A model generated the notes under the pieces. It was not told the origin of the DNA. It made no database searches and was given only the letters and a program-made list of their open reading frames with translations. The position numbers and the translations under genes are program-made. This document shows, in pieces, positions 1 through 6,860 of a stretch of DNA of 64,000 nucleotides (within the stretch, counting starts at the first letter, position 1; each line of letters begins with the position of its first letter). The DNA comes from an uncultured Faecalibacterium sp. (GTDB lineage: Bacteria; Bacillota; Clostridia; Oscillospirales; Ruminococcaceae): assembly GCA_934561115.1 (NCBI GenBank), contig CAKTFS010000005.1, forward strand, positions 9,432 to 73,431. The letters run 5' to 3'.

Positions 1-1022
1 TTCAAAAACTGATCAACCGCCCATCCAGCCATCTTCCGGATAACGAATTCACTCTTGCCGCGTCCGGTTCCCATATCCAGAAGAACTCTCCCGTTCCCCC
101 AATGCTGGAACGCATCACCGATCAATTCTGAAGCATACGCCCACCGCTCCTTCTCCGCCGGGGCGTCCTCTCCTATCTGTACCAATGGCACGATCGCTTC
201 TGCAGGCACCACTTCTACCTCTGGCACTTCCTCTGCCTCCTGAACGGTACAGCACCCTTCCTGCAGCTCGGTGGGCTCTGGCGTCTGGAGACTGGATATT
301 CCCTCAGCCTCTGCTCCCGGCTCTGCTGCCTGTTTGGTGGGCTCTGTCCCTTGTTGCATAAGCGTCTCCGCTGCAATTGCCTCCGGTGCTATTACCCCTT
401 GTGCAGTCGCGTTCACAGCCTCCTTCTCCGGTGCTGTCAGGGCTCCTATCGCATCTGGCGCATTTCCTTTTGCAGCGTCTGGCGCGGTCTCCCTTGTAGT
501 GTCTAGGTCATCATCCTGTACGCTGTCCGGTGCAGTGTCCCTTACCCTCTCTGGCACATATCCTTCTGTAGCGTCTGGGACGTTGTCTGGCACCGTGTCT
601 GCAGCGCTCTCTGGCGCATCCCCTGACACATCACCCGGCACGCTATCCACGCCCGGCGGAGCATCCACCGCCTCATCCAATACAGCGCCCTGTGGGGTGT
701 CTGGTGCACTCTCTGGCTCCATGGCGCAGGACATATCCCCGGCGGCTTGCTCTGTGGCGCTCGTGGCTGCCTTCTGTGCCTCCAGCTCCGCCCGTCTCTC
801 CTTCGGCGTCATCTTGTTCCAGTGCAGGAACCTGTCCATCTCTTCTAGCGACTCCTGCATCGTCATTTTTTTAGGGTCCTTGGAGCAATGGAATTCCAGC
901 TCCTCCTCGGGTAGCCGCTTTTCCTCCTCACACTCCTTCAGGTAGTTGTCGTATTCGTACGTCCCGTTCTTTTCATCAGACAGCTTCAAGAAAAAACCGC
1001 CAAATGGCCAATGTGTCTTCAT
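1..1022 (-). CDS. P-loop ATPase/helicase-like protein with long acidic linker (C-terminus beyond window)
   Basis: Partial gene running off the left edge; 340 codons are visible. The start ATG overlaps the TGA of the upstream gene (ATGA) and follows AAGGAGG, so the two are translationally coupled. Residues 1-75 are charged and probably helical. About 75-285 is a low-complexity acidic linker rich in Ala, Pro, Glu and Asp with a degenerate APDx(n) or VPDx(n) unit. Near residue 315 is LLDMGTGRGKSEFV, which matches motif I (Walker A) of superfamily 2 helicases, so an ATPase or helicase domain should follow outside the window. Function is unknown; a DNA-processing role in the mobile element is inferred from the P-loop and the neighbours. 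Confidence 0.7.
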   Translation of the reverse strand, partial: MKTHWPFGGFFLKLSDEKNGTYEYDNYLKECEEEKRLPEEELEFHCSKDPKKMTMQESLEEMDRFLHWNKMTPKERRAELEAQKAATSATEQAAGDMSCAMEPESAPDTPQGAVLDEAVDAPPGVDSVPGDVSGDAPESAADTVPDNVPDATEGYVPERVRDTAPDSVQDDDLDTTRETAPDAAKGNAPDAIGALTAPEKEAVNATAQGVIAPEAIAAETLMQQGTEPTKQAAEPGAEAEGISSLQTPEPTELQEGCCTVQEAEEVPEVEVVPAEAIVPLVQIGEDAPAEKERWAYASELIGDAFQHWGNGRVLLDMGTGRGKSEFVIRKMAGWAVDQFL

Positions 1023-1531
1023 ATATTGATATGCCCCTCCTTATAAAAAGGGCGCACAGCCCAGCCATCTTGCCAGACCATGCGCCGGTTTGTCAGCGCC
1101 TGCAACAGACGAATGCGCCCCGTATTCCGGTCATGCCCCATCTGCACAAGCTCACTATCGGTCAGTTCATTGCAGAGCTCATAGGCGGCAGCGATATAGC
1201 TCCGCAGTACAGGCTTTGGTTCAAGCCGCACCTCATAATAGTAGGTCGGCTCCTCTGCCGTCTCCTGAACAACAGCCTCCATGCTGCAGCTGATCTCCAG
1301 TTCGGGGTTGCCTTCTGCATCTGAGGTAGGCGTAATGGTCATATCCGTACCATCGCAAAAACGCATCGTAATGCCCTTACCGACCGTGGAATCCCTTTGA
1401 TCCGGGCAGATGCATCCGCCCGCCGGGGTCGTTTTCCCGGACAGCGCTGCGTTTAGAATAAGCGATGCTTCCCGCTCTTCTTCAGGTGTTTCGGCATGGA
1501 CCTCTGCACCGTTCATATAAATATCGATCAT
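1019..1531 (-). CDS. Unknown small protein, copy 1 of a three-member tandem family
   Basis: 170 residues. The ATG at 1531 is chosen because AGGAGG sits 8 nt upstream; the longer reading frame would overlap the preceding gene and lacks a site. The N-terminal about 95 residues align by eye with the genes at 2413 and 1557: an L-x-GK turn, a G-x-C, then a G-[IL], a central Asp, and a terminal G-x3-L-x-I-x-C. A helical C-terminal extension of about 75 residues (ETAEEPTYYYEVRLE onward) is unique to this copy. No signal peptide or membrane segment is visible, and I recognise no named family. It sits in a tight leftward operon downstream of the replication ATPase. Confidence 0.75.
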   Translation of the reverse strand: MIDIYMNGAEVHAETPEEEREASLILNAALSGKTTPAGGCICPDQRDSTVGKGITMRFCDGTDMTITPTSDAEGNPELEISCSMEAVVQETAEEPTYYYEVRLEPKPVLRSYIAAAYELCNELTDSELVQMGHDRNTGRIRLLQALTNRRMVWQDGWAVRPFYKEGHINI

Positions 1532-1556
1532 AGTCGTTTCCCTCCTGTTTGGTTGA

Positions 1557-1913
1557 TTAAAAAAGTGTATCAATGCCCGGATCATTCCTCCAGTCATATG
1601 CCGTGGGGACAATTTTTTCGTCCGCATCATTCTGGTAGGGTACAGAATGGCAGTCGATTTTCAGTAACGCTCTCCCATCATCGCTGAGGTACGGCAAGAA
1701 AGTGATTACCATGTCACACTCCCAATCCGGCGCATCAGCCAGCTTCAACGTAATTCCTTCGCAGGGATTCAGACTGTCGTGGGGTGTGTCTGTGCAGGTA
1801 CCATAGATCAAAGCCTTCCCTTCCAGCACATCCCTCAACGCCCCCAGCGCCGATGCGTCATTCTTACGTTCATTCGTCCGGATCGTTACTGCGTCTTCGT
1901 GATTGTAGTTCAT
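1557..1913 (-). CDS. Unknown small protein, copy 2 of the tandem family
   Basis: 118 residues starting at the ATG at 1913, which follows AGGAGG at 7 nt; an upstream in-frame ATG has no ribosome site. The core from about residue 20 carries LEGKALIYGTC, then GITLKL, a central Asp stretch and ALLKIDC, the same framework seen in the copies at 1019 and 2413 but more diverged. It has a short hydrophilic C-terminal tail rich in Asp. It lies 25 nt before the next gene of the operon. No known domain is recognised; cytoplasmic location is inferred from the absence of hydrophobic segments. Confidence 0.72.
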   Translation of the reverse strand: MNYNHEDAVTIRTNERKNDASALGALRDVLEGKALIYGTCTDTPHDSLNPCEGITLKLADAPDWECDMVITFLPYLSDDGRALLKIDCHSVPYQNDADEKIVPTAYDWRNDPGIDTLF

Positions 1914-2038
1914 AATTGTACCTCCTGCGCGATGCGCGCACATGTAATTTTTTTGCAAGCGTCTTTTGCATTCGTGGTTAGCTATATCAAACCTTTTGCT
2001 CGTACTACAGTGTCAGGATACCGCTGCTTGTCTTCTGT

Positions 2039-2347
2039 TCACGGCTTCACCCCCTCCATCATCTCCTCTTCCATTGCGCTCTTCATTACACGGGCACCCA
2101 TCTCGAACCCTTTCATAAAGCAAAATTCCATTCCCCTGCGTGCTACCTGTACAGACAGATGGCAGATATCCGACAGGACGCTCTGCGGCATTCCTGTTGC
2201 CAACGCATAATCCTCCAAGTAGCGTTCAAATGCGTCTGCAGCTTCCTTGAGCTCCGCCGACTCTCTGAAATCCACCAGATCATTCAGGTTTACATAGAGT
2301 TCCTCCTCATCGTCAATCAGGTTCTCTCTTACGTTATTTTCAACCAT
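2039..2347 (-). CDS. Small helical protein of unknown function
   Basis: 102 residues, acidic and predicted mostly helical. The start at 2347 is preferred because AAGGAG lies 7 nt upstream; the longer version begins in AT-rich sequence without a site. The C-terminus FMKGFEMGARVM resembles the Y/F-x-x-GF-x-x-GAR motif of small helical proteins common in clostridial mobile elements (the DUF6809-like group), but this match is from memory and weak. It lies between two members of the tandem family in the same operon. Confidence 0.7.
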   Translation of the reverse strand: MVENNVRENLIDDEEELYVNLNDLVDFRESAELKEAADAFERYLEDYALATGMPQSVLSDICHLSVQVARRGMEFCFMKGFEMGARVMKSAMEEEMMEGVKP

Positions 2348-2412
2348 GTTATAGCTCCTTTTCATTAAAATATATTTTTGAAAACAGGTACATTGTCGGT
2401 GCGGTGCTCGCC

Positions 2413-2712
2413 TTAGTCGTAATTCGAGACCCTCTGGTACATTCCCTCAACAGTCTCCTCCGTAACGCATCTGATAAGCAGCTCCGGCTCGCCCGCCTCA
2501 TTCAGGATAGGCCTAATCCGCAGCATTGTGCCGTCGTCCAGATGGTACAGCAGCCCCTTGTGCAGCGGAGCATCGTAAAAGCAGGGCATGATGCACATCC
2601 CCGTGTCGGCCGTCTTTCCAGCCAAGATGTTGTTGAGTGCCGCCTCTGCATACTGCTCCTCTTCACGGTTCTCGGGCAGAAGATTTGCATCATTGAAGTA
2701 AAGTTCGATCAT
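2413..2712 (-). CDS. Unknown small protein, copy 3 of the tandem family
   Basis: 99 residues from the ATG at 2712, with GGAG 7 nt upstream. It begins MIELYFNDANL, which lines up with MIDIYMNGAEV of the copy at 1019. It then shares LAGKTADTGMCIMP, a GLLYHLDDGT segment, and a final GEPELLIRC. About 80 of its residues can be aligned without large gaps to copy 1, so these are clear paralogues. Two Cys positions (G-x-C and I-x-C) recur in all three copies, which could mean a metal site or simply a structural pair. No known family is recognised. Confidence 0.75.
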   Translation of the reverse strand: MIELYFNDANLLPENREEEQYAEAALNNILAGKTADTGMCIMPCFYDAPLHKGLLYHLDDGTMLRIRPILNEAGEPELLIRCVTEETVEGMYQRVSNYD

Positions 2713-2728
2713 ATCAGTTCTCCTTTCA

Positions 2729-3145
2729 TTATGCACATTTGTTGTTTCGTTCGTTCTTCAGAGTTGGGGGCAAAGCCTTGTCCGCCGGGCAGATGGACTG
2801 CAGCAGCCCCCGCGCCTCGCTCTCCAACCGCTGGAGCTCGGCACGCACCTGCTCCCATTCCTTCAGCTCCCCGCTGGCGACTCCCTCACGGATCGTGCGC
2901 CTTACTGCTTCTGCCAGCGCCTCCTCCAGCCTTGCATGATAGGTGCAAATATCGTACTCCACCCCGCCGTCGGCCTTCGCATGCGCTTTTTTCAACGCAT
3001 AATACACGCTGCTCGCGTCCAGATAATAATTCTTCCAAATTTTTATCAATTTCAACACCTCTAAATTATATTTTTTGTTTATTTTGCCAGAGTTCACACA
3101 CAGTTTCCCTTGTTGGCAGGATGCTGCCCGGGCTCTATGTTTCAT
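2729..3145 (-). CDS. Hypothetical coiled-coil-like protein
   Basis: About 138 residues if it starts at the ATG at 3145, which has AGGGGGA about 12 nt upstream. A TTG near 3059 behind AGAGG is an alternative, because the stretch between is AT-rich and Lys/Asn-rich. The C-terminal 90 residues are strongly charged and helical (RLEEALAEAVRRTIREG, then QVRAELQRLESEARGLL), suggesting a coiled coil. Its stop lies 17 nt before the next gene's start at 2712. I cannot assign a function; it belongs to the mobile-element operon. Confidence 0.6.
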   Translation of the reverse strand: MKHRARAASCQQGKLCVNSGKINKKYNLEVLKLIKIWKNYYLDASSVYYALKKAHAKADGGVEYDICTYHARLEEALAEAVRRTIREGVASGELKEWEQVRAELQRLESEARGLLQSICPADKALPPTLKNERNNKCA

Positions 3146-3211
3146 ACGACATATGGTTCCCCCTTTGAATTGAATCGTGTCTTTTAGAACGGTCTTGCTG
3201 TCTGCTCCCAA

Positions 3212-3432
3212 CCGTACTAAAGCAGGCCAGATCTTTCACCCTACCAGCGCTATGGGATTTTCAGCGGTCTACTGCACTGCATGCCACTTCCTCCTTTTTT
3301 GCCCCTGTTATGGCGACCTCAGCCTTGCAAAGCAGGGCTCAACATTGCAAAGGCAGAAATTTTGTTTTTTTACTTTTCATCGATATTTTTCGCCAACATT
3401 GCAAAATTGCAATCATACACCCTCAGCAGCCG
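3212..3432. other. Intergenic stretch with repeated TTGCAA and AACATTGCAAA
   Basis: Between the replication ATPase stop and the next gene. It contains AACATTGCAAA twice (3341-3351 and 3395-3405) and TTGCAA four times, two of them 2 bp apart. This could hold a promoter or protein sites for the downstream small genes, but no convincing -35/-10 pair was found. Confidence 0.35.
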
Positions 3433-4638
3433 TTACGCCACTGCCGTGCTCCGTGTCAGGGCTGTAACGCCGCAGACTCCGACCTCTGGTACAATTTGCC
3501 GGACGTTTTTGATGAGGCCGTCGCCACTCAGTGCGCTGCGCGCATGGTTATAGGTACTTTCACTGCATCCAGTTTTTTCCATAACCAGTCGCTGAAGCTC
3601 CTTGCTGACCATACGGTTCCCCGGGGCGGCATTCAACGTACGCAGGATCTCTCTCTGAACTTCTGCATACTTCTGCCCTTTATTGTCCGGCTTCTCCCGA
3701 CAAAAATCCTCGTCCTTCCAATCCGAAGTCGAGTCAAACTTCAGCCTTACCGTCTTGATCCCCCTGGCCTCTACCGTCTCGGTGGTAAAAAGGATCGTAT
3801 CCGCCGGTACACCATAGCTGCTCTTTTCGTGAGAGACGTAGCTTTTGCTGCCATCCCTCGTATGCCCCATGATCAGCACGCTGCGGGCGGTGTCCCATAG
3901 CTCACCCGATCCATTCAGGCGCTTGCGCCCAAACGCGGATGGATTTTTGTTGGTATGCGTCACCAGCAGAATGGCAAACCCCTGTTGCTGTGCCAGCATG
4001 CGCAGGTCCTGAAGCATCTTCCGCATCTGTTGGCGGTTGTTCATATTGGCAGAATTTGGCAAAAACGCCTGAAGTGGGTCAATAACCAGCACCAGCGGAT
4101 CCGCTGCAATGATCCAGTTCACCAGATCCGGGTCGCCGAGATAGGGCATTTTCCCCTTCTTCTCGTAGTATACATCAGAATCAATCACCACGACCTTACC
4201 CAGATCAGCACCAGCAGCAGCCATCCGCGGGCACAGCACAGCATCGATAGGGTCCTCACCTGCAAGGATCACAACGTTGCCCGTGCGGTCGGGTGCCTGT
4301 GGAAAAACCTCTGTGGCCTCGCCCATGGTCAGGGATCTCGCGATCTGCGCCACGAACTGCCCCTTGCCTACACCGCCGTCACCGCAAAGCAGCGTGATTT
4401 CGCCGCGCTGCAGACGTCCGGATGCCAACATTTCATGATTTTTTGGCGTCACATCGCTCAACCGCTGAAGAACAACGCCGCTCTGGTTCAAAGCATCCAG
4501 CTCAAGCTCCGCTACTCCCCCAGCGAGGTCTGCGGGCGCTGCAACGGGCGCGATATCCTGTACCACCCCCTCGTCAACCACCTGTGCCTTCATGGGCAAC
4601 TGCAGCAGATTCGTATCAAAACTGTAATTTTTTTCCAT
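3433..4638 (-). CDS. repA: RepA-like replication ATPase (AAA_25 family) with C-terminal winged helix
   Basis: 401 residues. ATG at 4638 follows AAGGAGG at 9 nt; a GTG two codons earlier is possible. After a variable N-terminus, GEITLLCGDGGVGKGQF (about residues 80-96) is the Walker A of the RecA-like RepA/AAA_25 group, in which the usual Ser/Thr after GK is replaced by Gly. Walker B is LVLVIDPLQAF, followed by LLVTHTNKN and GSGELWDTARSVL, all typical of plasmid and integrative-element replication helicases. The last 75 residues look like a winged helix (VSKELQRLVMEKTGC). It is the first gene of the leftward operon and probably opens or unwinds the element's origin. It has its own promoter and a structured leader. 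Confidence 0.85.
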   Translation of the reverse strand: MEKNYSFDTNLLQLPMKAQVVDEGVVQDIAPVAAPADLAGGVAELELDALNQSGVVLQRLSDVTPKNHEMLASGRLQRGEITLLCGDGGVGKGQFVAQIARSLTMGEATEVFPQAPDRTGNVVILAGEDPIDAVLCPRMAAAGADLGKVVVIDSDVYYEKKGKMPYLGDPDLVNWIIAADPLVLVIDPLQAFLPNSANMNNRQQMRKMLQDLRMLAQQQGFAILLVTHTNKNPSAFGRKRLNGSGELWDTARSVLIMGHTRDGSKSYVSHEKSSYGVPADTILFTTETVEARGIKTVRLKFDSTSDWKDEDFCREKPDNKGQKYAEVQREILRTLNAAPGNRMVSKELQRLVMEKTGCSESTYNHARSALSGDGLIKNVRQIVPEVGVCGVTALTRSTAVA

Positions 4639-4842
4639 GTTCACATTCCTCCTTGTCTAAATAAATTTTTGACGATGTTCCATTTTCAAGGTGCTCCACC
4701 CCGCTTTCACAGGGTAGTCGCCTGCTCCGTCGTTCAAGGGCAGCTCCCGAGTTGCCTCGGTCACCGCCCCCGCACGCGGGGCACGCTTGTCGGGATGTCG
4801 AGCACGTCCGGGGCTTTCCCGGCCGCTCTCTCCTCCTCGGGT
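4639..4842 (-). promoter_or_regulatory. Structured 5' leader of the repA operon
   Basis: About 200 nt between the predicted transcription start and the repA ATG. On the minus strand 4738-4769 folds into a hairpin GGGCGG...CUGCCC with a U-G/tandem G-A internal loop and CCGAG-GCAA-CUCGG at the tip. 4696-4717 folds as CUACCCUGU-GAAA-GCGGGGUGG. A CCGGG/CCCGG hairpin lies nearer the promoter. Two GNRA tetraloops in series suggest a folded regulatory RNA, possibly for copy control. Reading frames across it encode a CPACGGGDR string but have no ribosome site. Confidence 0.5.
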
Positions 4843-4847
4843 GCATA

Positions 4848-4876
4848 AGCATAACACACTCTCCAGGATTTGTCTA
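4848..4876 (-). promoter_or_regulatory. Promoter of the repA operon
   Basis: TAGACA at 4871-4876, 17-bp spacer, TATGCT at 4848-4853 preceded by TG (extended -10). Drives the leftward mobile-element operon. Confidence 0.6.
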
Positions 4877-5024
4877 GGGGTTTTTCGAAAAAAGTTTCAC
4901 CAGACGCGCTACAAGGCATCTCTGGCTCGTTTTGTAGTTTTTTATCATAAATCACTATGCAAGACGTAAAAAGCCGTTGTAGAGGCTCTAAGGCCTGTTT
5001 ACAGTAATATATGCGCAATATCAC

Positions 5025-5744
5025 AGGTCGTAAGAAATGTCAAGTGTTGTCCACCCCTTTTGTTGCACGTACAACCAACACATCAAGATACCAGTCATGT
5101 CACTTCGTCGACCAGTTTCACCTCTGCCGCCCGCGCCATAAACATATCAGAATACTAGTCATATCTCCTTATCATTCCATTCTGCTTTCGTTTCCTGCAC
5201 AACATCACATCAATATACTGGTTATGTAGATTTGTCAGGATCAACTCCGCCATTGCACCTAACCCGCTTTCCGTATGTTACTGTCGTCAGCATTCTCGAT
5301 TTCCATTCTTGTACTTTTTCTCAATCATTTGAATCCATTCTGTTGAGTCCATAATATTGCTTTTTAGCATTAGAATTCATAAATTTTAAATCAGCAAGAA
5401 TTCACCAAATTATAACGGGCATTTTTTAGTCGTTGTACCGTTTTATTTTCTTTCATTAATTTTCAAAGCCATTCAACTCACCTTATTATAAATATATAAA
5501 ATACATTATTATAATATATAGGCATTTCACAGCTTTTCCTAAATGCAGAAATTTCATCGCATTAGCGTCTATTTTTTCTTCATTGTTTTTCCAGCTATGT
5601 TTTTCCTCTTTATAAATAGATATAAGGCTCAGTTCAACGCTTCTTTATATTTTCTTTTTTATCGTTTATACGTCGTTTTTACATTAATTAAATCTTGTAC
5701 TTTTCATTGTTCTTCTTTTACAATCGAATCAACAGAATTAAAAC
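5025..5744. other. AT-rich non-coding region of the mobile element
   Basis: About 720 bp without a supportable gene, much richer in A+T than its surroundings, especially 5270-5740. It lies between the repA promoter and the integrase terminator. The left part holds three spaced repeats (separate entry). This composition and position fit an origin or recombination region. Nothing else was recognised. Confidence 0.55.
5080..5227. repeat. Three iteron-like sites at 63-64 bp spacing
   Basis: ACATCAAGATACCAGTCATGT (first 20 of 21 bp at 5080-5100), a related 23-bp copy at 5142-5164 and a third at 5207-5227. The shared core is about ACAT-(A)TCA-RATACYRGTYATGT, with ACAT/ATGT at the ends. Centres are about 5090, 5153 and 5217. 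Even spacing of about six helical turns suggests binding sites for RepA or the integrase. Confidence 0.55.
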
Positions 5745-5780
5745 AAAAAGAGCAGCCCCACCACCCGGCGGGACTACTCT
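5745..5780 (-). terminator. Intrinsic terminator after the integrase
   Basis: On the minus strand AGAGUAGUCCC pairs with GGGGCUGCUCU (11 bp with G-U pairs) and is followed by TTTTTG. Confidence 0.8.
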
Positions 5781-5800
5781 TGAAGTGTACGATTCAGTTT

Positions 5801-6712
5801 TTACAGGTTCATCAGGGGGCTGGTCTGGGTGCCTCGATCCACTATGTCCTTATCCTTAATGCCCAACAGGTAGCGCTGGGTGATCATGATATTGACGTGC
5901 CCCATCAGGCGAGAGACACTGTACAGGTCCAGACCGTTCTTCAGCTGCATCTGTGCGAAGGTGTGGCGGCAGGTATGAGGGCTGACACGCACCGAGGACG
6001 AGACCCCCACCTCTTTCGCGGCGTGTTTCAGTATCCGTGCCACGGCTTCATCGGTCATCGGCTTGCCTGTTTTGCTTGGGAAGAGATTCTTGTAGCGGGT
6101 AGGGTGCTCCTTCAGGTAGCCATCCCGGAGCGTACAGTATTTGACGAGCTGCTTGGAGAGTGCGGGCGATTTTGGCACGACCCGTTCCTTGCTGCCCTTG
6201 CCGTGCTTGACCAGAATATAGTCCTGCTTGATGTCCTCCGGCTCCATCAGGATCATTTCGTTGCAGCGCATCCCGGTATCGAACAGCAGCATGATAATGG
6301 TCTTGTTCCGCACGTCCAGAAAGTCCTTGCCGTCGTAGAACTGGATCATCCGCTTCATCTCAGCCACTGTAAAGGTATCGATGATCGTCCGGGGCTGACG
6401 GAGGCACTTTACCTTTTTGGCCGGATTATCCCGTTCCTCCAGATAGCCCTCATTGACCAGATAGTTGAACCATGTGCGCCACACCTTGAGCAGGTCGTTG
6501 ATATAGCGGGACGTGCTGCCCGCGTCCTGTTTCTCCTTCATCAGGTCCCGGATGTGGCGGGGACGGACGTCTTCCAGCTCAGCGATCTGCTTCAGCTCCA
6601 GATATTCCAGCAAAAAACGGGTCGCAGCCTTATAATTGCGCAGGGAGCCTTTAGCCAGATGGCGGCATTCACAGTCGTAGATAAATTCATCGCGGAGGTC
6701 TTTCAAACACAT
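5801..6712 (-). CDS. Tyrosine recombinase / integrase (XerC/D type)
   Basis: 303 residues, full length for a phage-type integrase. An N-terminal SAM-like core-binding domain (about 1-105) is followed by the catalytic domain. The expected residues are present: R149 in DTGMRCNE, Lys in GKGSKER (about 172), H246 and R249 in HTCRH, H272 in GHVNI and Y281 in TQRYL. It probably catalyses integration and excision of the element whose genes fill 1-4640. The start is weakly supported: the Shine-Dalgarno-like GGAAAGGG lies inside the terminator hairpin at 6713-6757, and a TTG two codons in is possible. It sits at the chromosome junction next to gapA. Confidence 0.93.
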   Translation of the reverse strand: MCLKDLRDEFIYDCECRHLAKGSLRNYKAATRFLLEYLELKQIAELEDVRPRHIRDLMKEKQDAGSTSRYINDLLKVWRTWFNYLVNEGYLEERDNPAKKVKCLRQPRTIIDTFTVAEMKRMIQFYDGKDFLDVRNKTIIMLLFDTGMRCNEMILMEPEDIKQDYILVKHGKGSKERVVPKSPALSKQLVKYCTLRDGYLKEHPTRYKNLFPSKTGKPMTDEAVARILKHAAKEVGVSSSVRVSPHTCRHTFAQMQLKNGLDLYSVSRLMGHVNIMITQRYLLGIKDKDIVDRGTQTSPLMNL

Positions 6713-6757
6713 AAAAAAACACCCTTTCCTTCATGGCGGACCACAAAAGAAAGGGTG
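6713..6757 (-). terminator. Intrinsic terminator of gapA overlapping the integrase ribosome-binding site
   Basis: CACCCTTTC at 6749-6757 (as read on the minus strand) pairs perfectly with GAAAGGGTG at 6720-6728, followed by seven T. The T-run touches the integrase ATG, and the 3' arm contains its only Shine-Dalgarno-like sequence. Confidence 0.75.
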
Positions 6758-6774
6758 AAAAATTGCTAGATATG

Positions 6775-6787
6775 GTTGTCGTACCAA
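6775..6787. repeat. 13-bp copy of a gapA sequence beside the integrase
   Basis: GTTGTCGTACCAA here is identical to 6921-6933 inside the 3' part of gapA. Just to its right an imperfect inverted pair CTTGTTC-GTAGTT-GAGCAAG (6794-6813) has the size of a tyrosine-recombinase core. Either may be a remnant attachment site. Confidence 0.35.
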
Positions 6788-6860
6788 ATCAAGCTTGTTC
6801 GTAGTTGAGCAAGACAAACTCCGGCCGACAAATCATCCAATTTTTAACGCAGCTGCGCGA

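Noticed and set aside
4650..4857. Primase-like CPACGGGDR string in a short frame upstream of repA
   Set aside because: The frame has no ribosome site or known primase context after the motif, and the same bases form stable GNRA hairpins behind a promoter. I favour a leader RNA, though a decayed primase fragment is possible.
5080..5227. CRISPR array
   Set aside because: Only three imperfect repeats, about 42 bp apart edge to edge, no cas genes and no leader. Iterons or integrase sites fit better.
5543..6769. 408-codon plus-strand frame across the integrase
   Set aside because: It is the antisense shadow of the recombinase, joined to AT-rich non-coding sequence; no ribosome site or domain.
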